A stretch of 22,080 nt of DNA from Candidatus Helarchaeota archaeon (GTDB lineage: Archaea; Asgardarchaeota; Lokiarchaeia; Helarchaeales; HEL-GB-A). Both the position numbers and the translations under genes were made by a program. Below, piece by piece: positions 6,904 to 15,035 of this stretch. The stretch is taken from assembly GCA_013375405.1 (NCBI GenBank), contig JABXJU010000056.1:1-22080 (forward strand), written 5' to 3'. The first letter of the stretch is position 1; each line of letters begins with the position of its first letter. The notes under the pieces are model-generated. The model had not been told where the DNA came from. It ran no database searches and saw only the letters and a list, made by a program, of their open reading frames with translations.

Positions 6904-8292
6904 TTAACCCAAAATACGTTGCTTCCACGCGTTAACCTTTTCTGCTAACAATATTAAAGTTTCGTTATCGATTGGAGATCCTGCGGGAAATTGTTGCAAT
7001 CGGCGAGCGAAAGCTGCTAATTCAAACATAGTCGGATGCCATTGAAAAATTTGCACAATTGTATTTTTAGTCTGCTCCATAACTTGCCCTAATTGAGATG
7101 CGGCAATGCCTGATTTTGCTTTTTCTAGAATAACGTCTAGTAATTGAACTGCTTCCATTTTTGATCCCCCTGGAGAAGGAGCTTGGGAAGGTATTATACC
7201 TGATGCAGATACTTTTGGTCCTGGAGGCCCCCTTGGTGCTGAAAGAGGCTGAGGTTGAGGCCTTACAGCAGGTGGTTGTTGGGGTTGTTGAGGGTAGGCG
7301 GGTTGAGCTGGCTGAGGGTAGGCGGGTTGAGCTGGCTGAAGGTAGGCGGGCTGGACTGGCTCAGGAATCGCTGGCTGGGCAGGCTGAGGGTAGCTCGCTG
7401 CTGCGACCTCCTTTTCTTGTATCTGTGTTTGAATCTGTTTAAGCATGCTTTCAAATTTTATAAGATCATCCTCCTGTTTGGTTCGAAGTCGTTCTGAATC
7501 GACTAATTGAGCTCTTACATTAGCTAATTCACCCTGAAGTTCTTGTACAAAATTATCGTAGCTTTGAATTTTTTGAGCGTCGAGTCCTCCTGAGAGTGTT
7601 TCAAGTTGTGCTGATTGTTGTTGATTAGTGGTCGTTAACTTCTTCACTCTGTCTTCATATTGCTGGAATGTCCGTATTATATCATCCTGTTCAGTTTTTA
7701 ATTCAGTCTGCAAACTTTCTAATTCAGCGACTCTCAAACTTAGATCATGGTTTTTTGCTTCTGCGGTGTCCAATAACTCTTGTAATTCTTTGACACTTGT
7801 TCCTTTCTTACCTCTAAGGTAATATTTATTGATTTCTACGTTTAGTTTTTCCTTTTCTGCTGTAAGTCGATCAATTTCGGTTTTTTTCTTTTCATTGATG
7901 TTTTGTAAGATTTTTATCTTTGACATCAAATCCTTGTCGTCTTGTTTCTTTACTATTGCCTCTAATTCTTTGATTTTATCGAGTTTCTTTTTTAAGTCAT
8001 TCTGTACTTCATTAATTTTTTTTTCTCTAGACTCATTCATCTTTTCTTGTTCTTGTGCAATTTTAGATATTTCTTTTTCGGATTTTTTACGGTGTTCTTC
8101 TAGTTCTTTTTCGGATTTTTTACGTTGTTCTTCTATTTCTTTTTCGGATTTTTTACGGTGTTCTTCTATTTTTTTTGTTAGAGCTGCTATTCCTTCATTT
8201 AACTCTTTAATAGTTTGATCCTTTTTAGCAATTTGTTCTTGACTTTTCGTTAATTCGTCTTCCAGCGTCGTTATACCTTCTTCATCTGACAT
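6904..8292 (-). CDS. Long coiled-coil protein with Pro-rich octapeptide repeats and a conserved-looking C-terminal helical domain
   Basis: 462 residues in three parts. Residues 8-298 are nearly unbroken coiled coil, very rich in Lys, Glu and Gln, including three tandem 11-residue units EEHRKKSEKEI / EEQRKKSEKEL / EEHRKKSEKEI at 43-75. Residues 301-375 are a flexible Pro/Gln/Ala linker with five 8-residue repeats of the YPQPAQPA kind. Residues 376-462 are a compact, mostly helical domain ending in NAWKQRILG, with no sequence low complexity. No signal peptide or TM. The shape (rod, flexible arm, small globular head) suggests a scaffold, tether or cytoskeleton-like adaptor. Function is unknown. 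Start ATG 8292 has CGAGGT at 8300-8305. Downstream in the same operon is a 7-TM protein. Upstream lies a duplicated TATA/dyad element (8327-8366). Confidence 0.72.
   Translation of the reverse strand: MSDEEGITTLEDELTKSQEQIAKKDQTIKELNEGIAALTKKIEEHRKKSEKEIEEQRKKSEKELEEHRKKSEKEISKIAQEQEKMNESREKKINEVQNDLKKKLDKIKELEAIVKKQDDKDLMSKIKILQNINEKKKTEIDRLTAEKEKLNVEINKYYLRGKKGTSVKELQELLDTAEAKNHDLSLRVAELESLQTELKTEQDDIIRTFQQYEDRVKKLTTTNQQQSAQLETLSGGLDAQKIQSYDNFVQELQGELANVRAQLVDSERLRTKQEDDLIKFESMLKQIQTQIQEKEVAAASYPQPAQPAIPEPVQPAYLQPAQPAYPQPAQPAYPQQPQQPPAVRPQPQPLSAPRGPPGPKVSASGIIPSQAPSPGGSKMEAVQLLDVILEKAKSGIAASQLGQVMEQTKNTIVQIFQWHPTMFELAAFARRLQQFPAGSPIDNETLILLAEKVNAWKQRILG
7273..7392 (-). repeat. In-frame 24-nt repeats encoding Pro-rich octapeptides
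   Basis: About five 24-nt units code for residues 301-340 of the coiled-coil protein (YPQPAQPA, IPEPVQPA, YLQPAQPA, YPQPAQPA, YPQQPQQP). Adjacent units are almost identical at the DNA level (GGTAGGCGGGTTGAGCTGGC on the plus strand), so copy number may vary between strains. Confidence 0.8.
8068..8166 (-). repeat. Three 33-nt tandem repeats inside the coiled coil
   Basis: Codons 43-75 of the coiled-coil gene consist of three nearly identical 33-nt units (plus strand core GGATTTTTTACGGTGTTCTT). An 11-residue period is one of the alternatives to the heptad in coiled coils. Confidence 0.8.
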
Positions 8293-8326
8293 AGATTAAC
8301 CTCGGAAATGAATAATAATTATATTT

Positions 8327-8366
8327 GAATTTATATTCTGATCTTCGAATTTATATTCTTATCTTC
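8327..8366 (-). promoter_or_regulatory. Duplicated TATA-like/dyad element upstream of the coiled-coil gene
   Basis: Two 20-bp direct repeats, 8327-8346 and 8347-8366, differ at one base. Each starts with the 12-mer GAATTTATATTC, a GAAT-N4-ATTC dyad that on the minus strand reads GAATATAAATTC and looks like an archaeal TATA box. The inner copy would put transcription start near 8306, just before CGAGGT (8300-8305) and ATG 8292. The outer copy would start near 8326. The 20-bp period equals two turns of the helix, as expected for paired operator sites. Confidence 0.4.
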
Positions 8367-8456
8367 ATCTTAAAGATGCTTGCTGAAAAAAACAATTTTT
8401 TTAATTTAAATTAATCTATCTATTAAAACTTTTAAAATTGTGAAAAGAGTTGGAAA

Positions 8457-9644
8457 TTAAGGTTTTTTATCGATTTCCTGAATGAATTCAAAGCCGAGGA
8501 TGATAGCATTACGTAAGCCTTCTTTAGTAATGAGATCCATATTATCTTTGGGTGAATGGATCTTAGTGGTCACTTTCCGGTCGCCAGTTTGAATCCAAGT
8601 CGTTTTAAAACCACGTTTTAATATTGGAAAATGATCGGCCATCGCGCCTGTAGGCATATATTGTGTACCAACGTCCAAATTTTTCTCTTTGGCAATTTTA
8701 AAGAGGAGATTATTGATTTCTTTTGAAGTACTCTTTGGGGGAAGTCCATATTTTGTATGGAGAATGATCTTACCTTTCCCACCAATGACATCATAATTGA
8801 GGAAGTAAGTAAAGTCTTTATTTAGTTCAGTTTCGTGTTGTTTGATGAAAGCAAGTGCTCCAAATAACCCAATTTCTTCGGCGCTGGTTGAGAGGAAATA
8901 GACATCAGTATTTTCTGGGGGAAAGTCAAGAAGATTCCGGATGATAGCAATTTGAACTCCGACAGCCGCGGCGTTATCGGTAGCCCCAACGGATTTGTTG
9001 CCAGTTCTATTGAAAAAAAGCAATCCTAAACACACGCAAGTGATAATTGCACCATAGAAGACAATAATACCAATATTAAGAACGTTTGTAGTTATTAGGT
9101 AAATTATGCCACCAATTGAAATTAGTAATATGATAGTTATGCCACCTATGAGACCTATTATATATAAACTAATTCGAAAAAGAAGTCGGAACGTTTGGCT
9201 TTTAGTGTCATAATGGGAAATGATATACACTGTCCGTTTAGGTGTCGGATTGCGAGCCTTCATATATCCGATAAGATTTTCGGTTTGATATTTGGTGCCT
9301 AAACTGGACCCGAAATCAGTTCCGCTTGTAAAAATATTTATTAGAGGTACACATGCTAATAGTGAGCCTGCTATTATTAAGGAAGGGATGATGAGGTTTT
9401 GCATGTAGAAATAGGCAGCAAGTACTAATATCGCACCTAGAATAGGTAAGCCTAGTCGTAATACGTATTTTGCTTGGAAATCGGAGCATTTAAATGGTTC
9501 TCGCTTGCATTCAATACCTAATCCTGTGAATTGGCCATAAATATAGCGTCTTGCTTTTTCTTCGCCCTCCGAACCGATAAATCGATACCACTGGGTGAGT
9601 TGTTTGGTGTGTTGATATGCCATATCTTCGCGATAATCATCCAT
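8457..9644 (-). CDS. Membrane-embedded M28-family metallopeptidase
   Basis: 395 residues. All five zinc ligands and the catalytic residues of M28 aminopeptidases/carboxypeptidases are visible: His144 and Asp146 in SHYDTK, bridging Asp223 in GATDNAAAVG, Glu256-Glu257 in TSAEEIGLFGA, Asp285 in NYDVIG, and His363 in KIHSPKDNMD. Two TM segments (about 61-80 and 85-105) precede the catalytic part. Unusually, two or three more (about 153-212) are inserted between the HxD motif and the bridging Asp, inside the peptidase fold. So the active site sits next to the membrane and may act on peptides or lipopeptides there; other M28 members are glutaminyl cyclases or act on non-peptides. Start ATG 9644 follows GAGGCGAT (9649-9656) by 4 nt. 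It is a single gene with its own leader, not overlapping its neighbours. Confidence 0.86.
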   Translation of the reverse strand: MDDYREDMAYQHTKQLTQWYRFIGSEGEEKARRYIYGQFTGLGIECKREPFKCSDFQAKYVLRLGLPILGAILVLAAYFYMQNLIIPSLIIAGSLLACVPLINIFTSGTDFGSSLGTKYQTENLIGYMKARNPTPKRTVYIISHYDTKSQTFRLLFRISLYIIGLIGGITIILLISIGGIIYLITTNVLNIGIIVFYGAIITCVCLGLLFFNRTGNKSVGATDNAAAVGVQIAIIRNLLDFPPENTDVYFLSTSAEEIGLFGALAFIKQHETELNKDFTYFLNYDVIGGKGKIILHTKYGLPPKSTSKEINNLLFKIAKEKNLDVGTQYMPTGAMADHFPILKRGFKTTWIQTGDRKVTTKIHSPKDNMDLITKEGLRNAIILGFEFIQEIDKKP

Positions 9645-9790
9645 TACATATCGCCTCGATAATTCAGAGATATTGTAAATGAATGATGAATAGATTTAAT
9701 TCTAATAAAATTTTTTGTAAGAAAATCCGTAATAGATTAGAATAAAATTAAAAACAAAAATAGATTATGGGGAATAGAGGAAGTTATTGT

Positions 9791-10219
9791 TTATCGTCGA
9801 ATGTGGGAGAATTTATAAATTTTAGACCAAAGTCTGTATCCCTTCCGCCATAATTTCAGGCGGGATTTATTTATTTTGTAATCGATATCCATATCTTCAG
9901 TCGGATGGGTCATAATTTTTCGATAAAGGTCGTAATACTGTTCGGCAGGTGGAGATCCTGTGATTATGTTAAGAATTGCCTTCTCAGTGAAATAGAGTAT
10001 TAAGTCAGGCTTAGCAGGGGCTGGTCCTTCAACCATTTCTAAAGAATCGTCTGACTGTTTTAATAGATGGAAAGTAAGGACTGTTTGGCTCTGCTCGCCA
10101 TCGAGATTTGGCGATTTGATGATATATTCCCACATCGCACCAGGTTTTAAAAAGTTCATCAATCCAGGATTATTGGGGAAATATCCTTCTAAAAAATTAT
10201 ATAACTTAGATGCTATCAT
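9791..10219 (-). CDS. Small SCP2-like (sterol carrier) domain protein, stand-alone
   Basis: 142 residues from ATG 10219. An ATG four codons earlier (10231) is possible, but the sequence GGTGAA just after it fits a ribosome-binding site for 10219 with normal spacing. The pattern of strands, PDLILYFTEKAILNIITG (71-88), a helix with paired Tyr and a C-terminal KLWRKGY resembles the SCP2 lipid-binding fold; that assignment is by eye. Residues 13-136 align almost without gaps to residues 417-540 of the CCG Fe-S protein encoded at 11888-13570 (shared: Y..x.P, PG, FH, PDL.L...E.A, P.E, ID, R.K....GY). It lies 127 nt downstream of the aldehyde dehydrogenase, behind its own TATA-like box, so it probably serves the same pathway, perhaps holding a hydrophobic substrate. 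Confidence 0.6.
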   Translation of the reverse strand: MIASKLYNFLEGYFPNNPGLMNFLKPGAMWEYIIKSPNLDGEQSQTVLTFHLLKQSDDSLEMVEGPAPAKPDLILYFTEKAILNIITGSPPAEQYYDLYRKIMTHPTEDMDIDYKINKSRLKLWRKGYRLWSKIYKFSHIRR

Positions 10220-10283
10220 CTTATTCACCATAAATTCTTAACTAAATCAACCGCCGTATCTTATTATATTTCTCAGCAAAGAT

Positions 10284-10296
10284 AGAATATAAATCC
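10284..10296 (-). promoter_or_regulatory. Possible TATA box for the small SCP2-like gene
   Basis: On the minus strand GGATTTATATTCTA at about 10283-10296 is the best TATA-like sequence in the 114-nt gap after the aldehyde dehydrogenase gene. It would give a leader of roughly 40 nt. Position judged by eye. Confidence 0.25.
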
Positions 10297-10328
10297 AACT
10301 TTTTCTTTCATAAAATATTATTCTACGC

Positions 10329-10354
10329 AAAAATATCTCCTATTTTTAAGAGAT
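10329..10354 (-). terminator. Possible terminator of the redox operon
   Basis: ATCTC (10335-10339) pairs with GAGAT (10350-10354). On the minus strand the hairpin overlaps the aldehyde dehydrogenase stop codon (10346-10348) and is followed by ATTTTT (10334-10329). The stem is short and AT-rich. Confidence 0.35.
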
Positions 10355-11881
10355 TTTATCTATGTTCTTGCTTGTGGCATCATGGATAAATTTGGGCCAA
10401 ACTAATTCACGCGGATAATATTTCAGTCCTGGAGGGTAACTGCTATCTTTTATGCCTCCAAGAGGGAACGAAATATCCACGATCATGGGTTTGGTGTTAA
10501 TGAAAATATTTCCAGCGTAAAGCTCAGTTTTCAAACGCTGGATATCAGAGGGATTCGTAGCGTAGCCAACAGCACGCATCCCATAATTAGTAGCATTGGC
10601 CAGTTTGATAGCCTCATCGACATCCTTAGCTTTTGTAATGCTGCGAACCGGACCAAACGCTTCCTCACGCCATAGAAATGGGGATTTCGGAATGTCCCAA
10701 CACTTTTCGGCTTCGATCTCAACGAGTGTGGGATAATAGAATAAACCGTAATCTTCACCTGTATCAATTTTTTTCTCGCCACATAGGATTTTTGCCCCAT
10801 GTTTTTTAGCATCTTCCACCATGAGTTCCATCATCATTAGGATTTTCCGTGATCCTAAAGGGCCAATATCGACTGTCGGATCCATGGGATCACCCAGTTT
10901 GATTTTATCGGTTTCCCGAAGAAGGGCTTCCACATATTCATCGTAAATATCTTGATGGACGATAATTCGTTTCATTGAGAAGCATTGCTGTCCACTATTA
11001 GTAAAGCTTGCGGCGACGTTCCATTTAGCTACACGGTTAATATTTACGCCTGGTAAAATTACGCCTGCATCATTCCCTGCCATTTCAAAGATAAAATGTT
11101 TTAGGGGCATTGTAAATAGTTGGACGCCCATAGAATTGTCAATTGATTTTTTAAGATATTTAGTGTATCGAAGGAGAATATCCTTCGCGGTATGGGATGA
11201 TGTGATGCAAAGAAAAGTTTTCACCAATCGATTTTGAATGAATTCATCGATTGCCTGCATTCCGGGAGATATTGCAATCTCATACCCGTCAAACAGGGGA
11301 TTGTTCATGTTTTGCATCATTTCAAAAACGGTATTAAAAGTAATGGGACACGCGGTGGAGGGTTTAATTATTGAGGGATTTGCAGTTAGATAGGCAGCTC
11401 CTAAGAAATAAAGCGGAAGACTAATAGGTGTGTTGCGGGGACTAATTCCTACGGTTACACCATGGGGGTGATATTCAATTTTTGAGAAACGTTGCCCTTC
11501 GATATCCTCTAAGACCTTCTCTTCATAAAATTGAAAGAACCAATCACAGAATTTAAAACCATTATAGACAATGGAGATTTCCCATTCTGCGTATTTGATT
11601 GGTAAACCACCTTCTGCCACTATGATATTCTTTAATTCTTTCTTTTTGAAGCGAACTTTCCGAGCAACTTTTCCAAGCCAAGCTACTCGTTCAAATTTAT
11701 CTGACTGCTTTAATTTTTCTCCACATTTAGCTATTCTTTGAATTTTTGCCCGAAGGGTTTCTCTCGTATCTGCTTGTAAAGTGGAAATAACTTCACCCGT
11801 ATATTTATTTTTAACTACAATTTCAAGGGATTTTTCCCCTTTCGCCGACTTTTTCACTTTTTTAACATCGCCTATCGTCAT
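10346..11881 (-). CDS. NAD(P)-dependent aldehyde dehydrogenase
   Basis: 511-residue member of the ALDH superfamily, oxidising an aldehyde to its acid. Seen: cofactor-binding Lys173 in SIIKPS, general base Glu266 in FEMAGNDAG, catalytic nucleophile Cys300 in NSGQQC, second-sphere Glu407 in EEAFGPV, and GNIFINT with FPLGGIKDSSY near the C-terminus. The motif FEMAGNDA deviates from the usual ELGGNDP, and the helix before the active site is long and aromatic (YNGFKFCDWFFQFYEE, 106-121), so the substrate pocket is probably unusual. It is the last gene of a four-gene operon, starting 6 nt after the stop of the CCG protein. Its ribosome-binding site AAGGAG (11891-11896) lies in the last codons of that gene. 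Next to a GlcD/GlcF-like pair, a lactaldehyde- or glycolaldehyde-type role is plausible but unproven. Confidence 0.9.
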   Translation of the reverse strand: MTIGDVKKVKKSAKGEKSLEIVVKNKYTGEVISTLQADTRETLRAKIQRIAKCGEKLKQSDKFERVAWLGKVARKVRFKKKELKNIIVAEGGLPIKYAEWEISIVYNGFKFCDWFFQFYEEKVLEDIEGQRFSKIEYHPHGVTVGISPRNTPISLPLYFLGAAYLTANPSIIKPSTACPITFNTVFEMMQNMNNPLFDGYEIAISPGMQAIDEFIQNRLVKTFLCITSSHTAKDILLRYTKYLKKSIDNSMGVQLFTMPLKHFIFEMAGNDAGVILPGVNINRVAKWNVAASFTNSGQQCFSMKRIIVHQDIYDEYVEALLRETDKIKLGDPMDPTVDIGPLGSRKILMMMELMVEDAKKHGAKILCGEKKIDTGEDYGLFYYPTLVEIEAEKCWDIPKSPFLWREEAFGPVRSITKAKDVDEAIKLANATNYGMRAVGYATNPSDIQRLKTELYAGNIFINTKPMIVDISFPLGGIKDSSYPPGLKYYPRELVWPKFIHDATSKNIDKIS

Positions 11882-11887
11882 AATCTT

Positions 11888-13570
11888 TTACTCCTTGGAA
11901 ACCATTCTTACACGGTCATCTAAATTCTCTAGATCATCTTCATCTTCGTCAAGGATTCCGGCTTCTTCCGCAAATTTACCATATCCCATCTTAATCAAAG
12001 TTTTAGTGCGTTTATGGAGGAGGAAATCAATCCAAAATTCCTCATCAGGGTCATTATAAAAGGTTCCAAATTTTAGGGAGTATCCTTTTTTGGTTCGCGT
12101 ACGAACCAGCTTCTTTACTGCACCCTCAGATAGAGCTAGCTGAAGATCCGGAGTATCTGCCGATCCATTTTGAATTTCAATTTTATTTTCAATCCGCGTT
12201 ATATGAAATTTACCTACGGGGGGCAACTCATCGTCAAAGTCATCAATTGAAGTATAGATAGTGAAATCAAGGATTGAGCCTGGAACTAAATCAGAAAAAA
12301 TTGCAGGGTGCTTACTCAAGTAGTTAATATATTTTTGAGTAAGTGGATGGGCTTCAATAGGGACCTGCGTTGGGATAACGCTTCCTACCAAACTTTCATC
12401 AATATTCTGAGAAAGTAATTCGGTCAAATCGAGAATTTTAAACTCTTGGCCATTAAGGTTTTGTGATAAATTGGTCTTACAGAAAGGACACGCACTAACT
12501 AAATAATCTATTTCGTTCTTCCCAGCTTCGAGTGTCCGATTGCCCCCAATTTTAGAAGAAAGTTCCGGGAAACAACTTTTTACGCCTCCACCTGCCCCAC
12601 AACAATGGCTATAATTTCTTCGAGTTTCCATCTCAATTAGATTTGCCGAACTGATGGAATCTATTAAGAATCGAGGAGCTTCAAAAACCCCCGCGGCGCG
12701 GCCGAGATGACAAGGGTCATGATACGAGATTTGGGCAGGAGATTGAAGTCTAAAATGAAGTTTATTCTCTTTTACTAATCGCTCTAAATATTCAGTTATG
12801 TGGATAAATTCAATATTAGCAGGCATCTCAATTATTTCAGGATAATCAATTTTGAATGTCCGAAAACAACCTGCACATGGAAAAATAACTGTTTTTGCCT
12901 CTGTTTTTTGAATTTGATCAATCAGATCTCTTGCCAGATCCTTCACTCTATCATAGTAACCATAGCGAAAGAGCACAGAACCACAGCATTTTTCATCTTT
13001 AAGAATAGTGAAATCGATATTAGCTTTTTTAAGAAGATTGTACGTGGCTTCCGCAATACCTTGTTGTCTATATGCAGAAGTACAACCAAAAAATACGAGT
13101 GTATCTGCTTTAGGGGGAAAATTCTCACTTAAAATGAAATTAAAGCGATTTTTATGTGGTTCGCCATAAGGATTATTATATTGAAAAGTTTTTTCAATTA
13201 TTTCATGATGTTTAGAGAGGCTCATTCCATTTTCAACTAGATCCCTACGAAGTGCCTCCATCATAGCAGGTAGATCAATCCCGTTCTCAATAGCAAGGCA
13301 GGTTTCCTGGCAGTTTCCACATAACAAACAATAATATGTCCAATCTAAAAGATCTTGATTAAGTTGTAAGGTCCCATCCAATAACCTTTTTAATATAAGA
13401 ATACGCCCTCTTGCGTCATATGCCTCGAATCCCAAGACATTTTTAACTACACAAGGTTTGTTGACAGGCTTCTTTGCAGTGCTAATTTCCACGGCTAAGG
13501 CACAATCGCCACACTTGCCGCATTTTTCCATCTCAGGGAGAAATTTCGGGAGATGTGTGTATTCTAGCAC
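11888..13570 (-). CDS. Ferredoxin plus double-CCG Fe-S protein (GlcF/HdrD-like) with a C-terminal SCP2-like domain
   Basis: 560-residue electron carrier that should accept electrons from the FAD-linked oxidase encoded just upstream. The N-terminal 2[4Fe-4S] ferredoxin part has C17-x2-C20-x2-C23...C40 and C81-x2-C84-x2-C87-x3-C91. Two cysteine-rich CCG domains follow: C163, CC195-196, C232-x2-C235 and C287, CC323-324, C361-x2-C364, with a complete set of cysteines, as in GlcF, LutA and HdrD/HdrB. Usual family length is about 400-430. The extra 405-540 is an SCP2-like domain homologous to the small protein at 9791-10219, and then comes a very acidic tail (541-553). Start is GTG 13570 with GAGGT at 13576-13580; the ATG and TTG alternatives are worse. 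It starts 12 nt after the oxidase gene and is followed after 6 nt by the aldehyde dehydrogenase. No membrane segment. Confidence 0.88.
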   Translation of the reverse strand: MLEYTHLPKFLPEMEKCGKCGDCALAVEISTAKKPVNKPCVVKNVLGFEAYDARGRILILKRLLDGTLQLNQDLLDWTYYCLLCGNCQETCLAIENGIDLPAMMEALRRDLVENGMSLSKHHEIIEKTFQYNNPYGEPHKNRFNFILSENFPPKADTLVFFGCTSAYRQQGIAEATYNLLKKANIDFTILKDEKCCGSVLFRYGYYDRVKDLARDLIDQIQKTEAKTVIFPCAGCFRTFKIDYPEIIEMPANIEFIHITEYLERLVKENKLHFRLQSPAQISYHDPCHLGRAAGVFEAPRFLIDSISSANLIEMETRRNYSHCCGAGGGVKSCFPELSSKIGGNRTLEAGKNEIDYLVSACPFCKTNLSQNLNGQEFKILDLTELLSQNIDESLVGSVIPTQVPIEAHPLTQKYINYLSKHPAIFSDLVPGSILDFTIYTSIDDFDDELPPVGKFHITRIENKIEIQNGSADTPDLQLALSEGAVKKLVRTRTKKGYSLKFGTFYNDPDEEFWIDFLLHKRTKTLIKMGYGKFAEEAGILDEDEDDLENLDDRVRMVSKE

Positions 13571-13582
13571 TATATTACCTCT

Positions 13583-15004
13583 TTATAATCCAAATACTTG
13601 TGGATGAAAGATATGTTCGGGATCAAGCGAATCTTTAATTTTGCGAAGTGTCTCATAGAAGGCTTGATTTGTCCTCGGGAGCACGTAGTCTTCCCAAAGT
13701 AACCCTGTCCAGTATGGGACCCCATTTTCCGTGATTTCAAGTTCTCGAAGTTCATGCCATACTTTTTCAAGTACTGGTCTTTTTTCAGGATCCTTTAGGA
13801 AAAGAGTAATCCAAGTAGCAAAATAACTACGATCAGTCGCAAGACCACTAATTATCCAATTAATTTCATTTGCTTTAAGATTATTTTTTTTAAATAACTC
13901 ATGGGTGCGGTGAACTAATAAGGGTAACGTTGAGATAGGGCGAAAATGGCAGGTGTTATGCCAAAAACCCTCTTCAAAGAGTGATTGTGTTAAGTTGAAT
14001 TTGTTCAACCAATGAGCCTTTGAGAGAAATGTCCCTATAGATTTCCCAGCATATTGTTTTACAATTTGTTCACAAATATTTTTTCTTTTATTGGCGAGTT
14101 CTTGGTCATACTCTTCAATAATTATACCCAAGATGGCTTTAATTCGAGGATATCGTTCATGATAAGTAGATGCAAGTAATTCGATTGAGTTAGCATCTCC
14201 TAATATAACGGCTTCAGAAGGAATTTTATATTTCTGCAAATGATGAATAGCCCATGAACACTGTTCAATGCTTAAGAATCCAAAATCAATAAATGAAGTT
14301 CCCTCAGCAAGAGGGTAAATTTTAAGAGTAGCTTGAGTTTTAACTCCAAGACTACCATGATCTCCTAGGAAAATGCCCGTGAGATCATTATACGTGCAAT
14401 ATCTTGCAAACCGTTTAACTTGATCCTTTGATTCTTTTTTCCAAGCGTTTCCCGTTTCTATAACGCTTCCATCAGCAAGCACAACCTCTAAATTGACCAC
14501 GTTGTCGCATGCGCCACCATACATGGACGCACCTATCCCTACGCTATTAGAGCTTAAACTACCACCCACGGTCCCTGCATTGCCTCCATAAGGGCCTCGG
14601 AATCCCACCGTAAATTTTTTCTCATGAAGTTTATGTATTAATTCAGCCCAAGTAATCCCCGTTTGAATTGTAACGGTCATAACATCCTCGTCAATTGAAA
14701 GGACTTCATTCATTCGGGTAAGATCTATCATAATAGCTGAGGGGGTACGCGGAATTGCAGCACCACTTATTCCACTTCTTCCGCCAACAGGAACAATGGG
14801 TAAATGTTGAGATGCTGCAAATTTGACTATTTGAGAAATTTCAGACGCATTCTGAGGGCGAACTACTATATCTGGTGGATTACCCTCAAAAGGACTAGCA
14901 TCTTCAGCATAAGAATGCAAAATATGCTGGGCTGTTGAGAGATTCTCAGAGCCCACTATCTTGGCGATTCCCGTTGAAATTTTTTCAAATTCTAGTTGCG
15001 TCAT
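13583..15004 (-). CDS. FAD-linked oxidase of the GlcD / D-lactate dehydrogenase / alkyl-DHAP synthase family
   Basis: 473 residues from ATG 15004. An in-frame TTG at 15022 would add six residues and has no ribosome-binding site. PCMH-type FAD domain at about 45-220: PQNASEISQIV, the pyrophosphate loop VPVGGRSGISGAA (71-83), then GGNAGTVGGSLSSNSVG (140-156) and ADGSVIETG. C-terminal FAD-oxidase domain ends DSLDPEHIFHPQVFGL, as in GlcD. The family oxidises 2-hydroxy acids (lactate, glycolate, 2-hydroxyglutarate) or makes alkyl-DHAP. Pairing with a CCG Fe-S protein, in the same order as glcD-glcF, argues for a 2-hydroxy-acid dehydrogenase. The DUF362 gene precedes it on the same strand with a gap of about 31 nt, and the CCG gene follows after 12 nt. 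Confidence 0.9.
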   Translation of the reverse strand: MTQLEFEKISTGIAKIVGSENLSTAQHILHSYAEDASPFEGNPPDIVVRPQNASEISQIVKFAASQHLPIVPVGGRSGISGAAIPRTPSAIMIDLTRMNEVLSIDEDVMTVTIQTGITWAELIHKLHEKKFTVGFRGPYGGNAGTVGGSLSSNSVGIGASMYGGACDNVVNLEVVLADGSVIETGNAWKKESKDQVKRFARYCTYNDLTGIFLGDHGSLGVKTQATLKIYPLAEGTSFIDFGFLSIEQCSWAIHHLQKYKIPSEAVILGDANSIELLASTYHERYPRIKAILGIIIEEYDQELANKRKNICEQIVKQYAGKSIGTFLSKAHWLNKFNLTQSLFEEGFWHNTCHFRPISTLPLLVHRTHELFKKNNLKANEINWIISGLATDRSYFATWITLFLKDPEKRPVLEKVWHELRELEITENGVPYWTGLLWEDYVLPRTNQAFYETLRKIKDSLDPEHIFHPQVFGL

Positions 15005-15035
15005 TTTCTCAAAAACACCCAAATTTAAAGTATAA

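Noticed and set aside
7273..7392. Regular 24-nt repeats as a CRISPR array
   Set aside because: Units are contiguous without spacers and in frame with a coding sequence.
7161..7497. Plus-strand frames of 80-93 codons with repeated RVGGLSWL-like or RRVELAEG-like units
   Set aside because: These are antisense mirrors of the Pro-rich octapeptide repeats of the coiled-coil gene.
13583..15004. Reading the FAD-linked oxidase as alkyldihydroxyacetonephosphate synthase
   Set aside because: It is the same superfamily, but pairing with a double-CCG Fe-S protein and the GlcD-like C-terminal end favour a 2-hydroxy-acid dehydrogenase. Not fully excluded.
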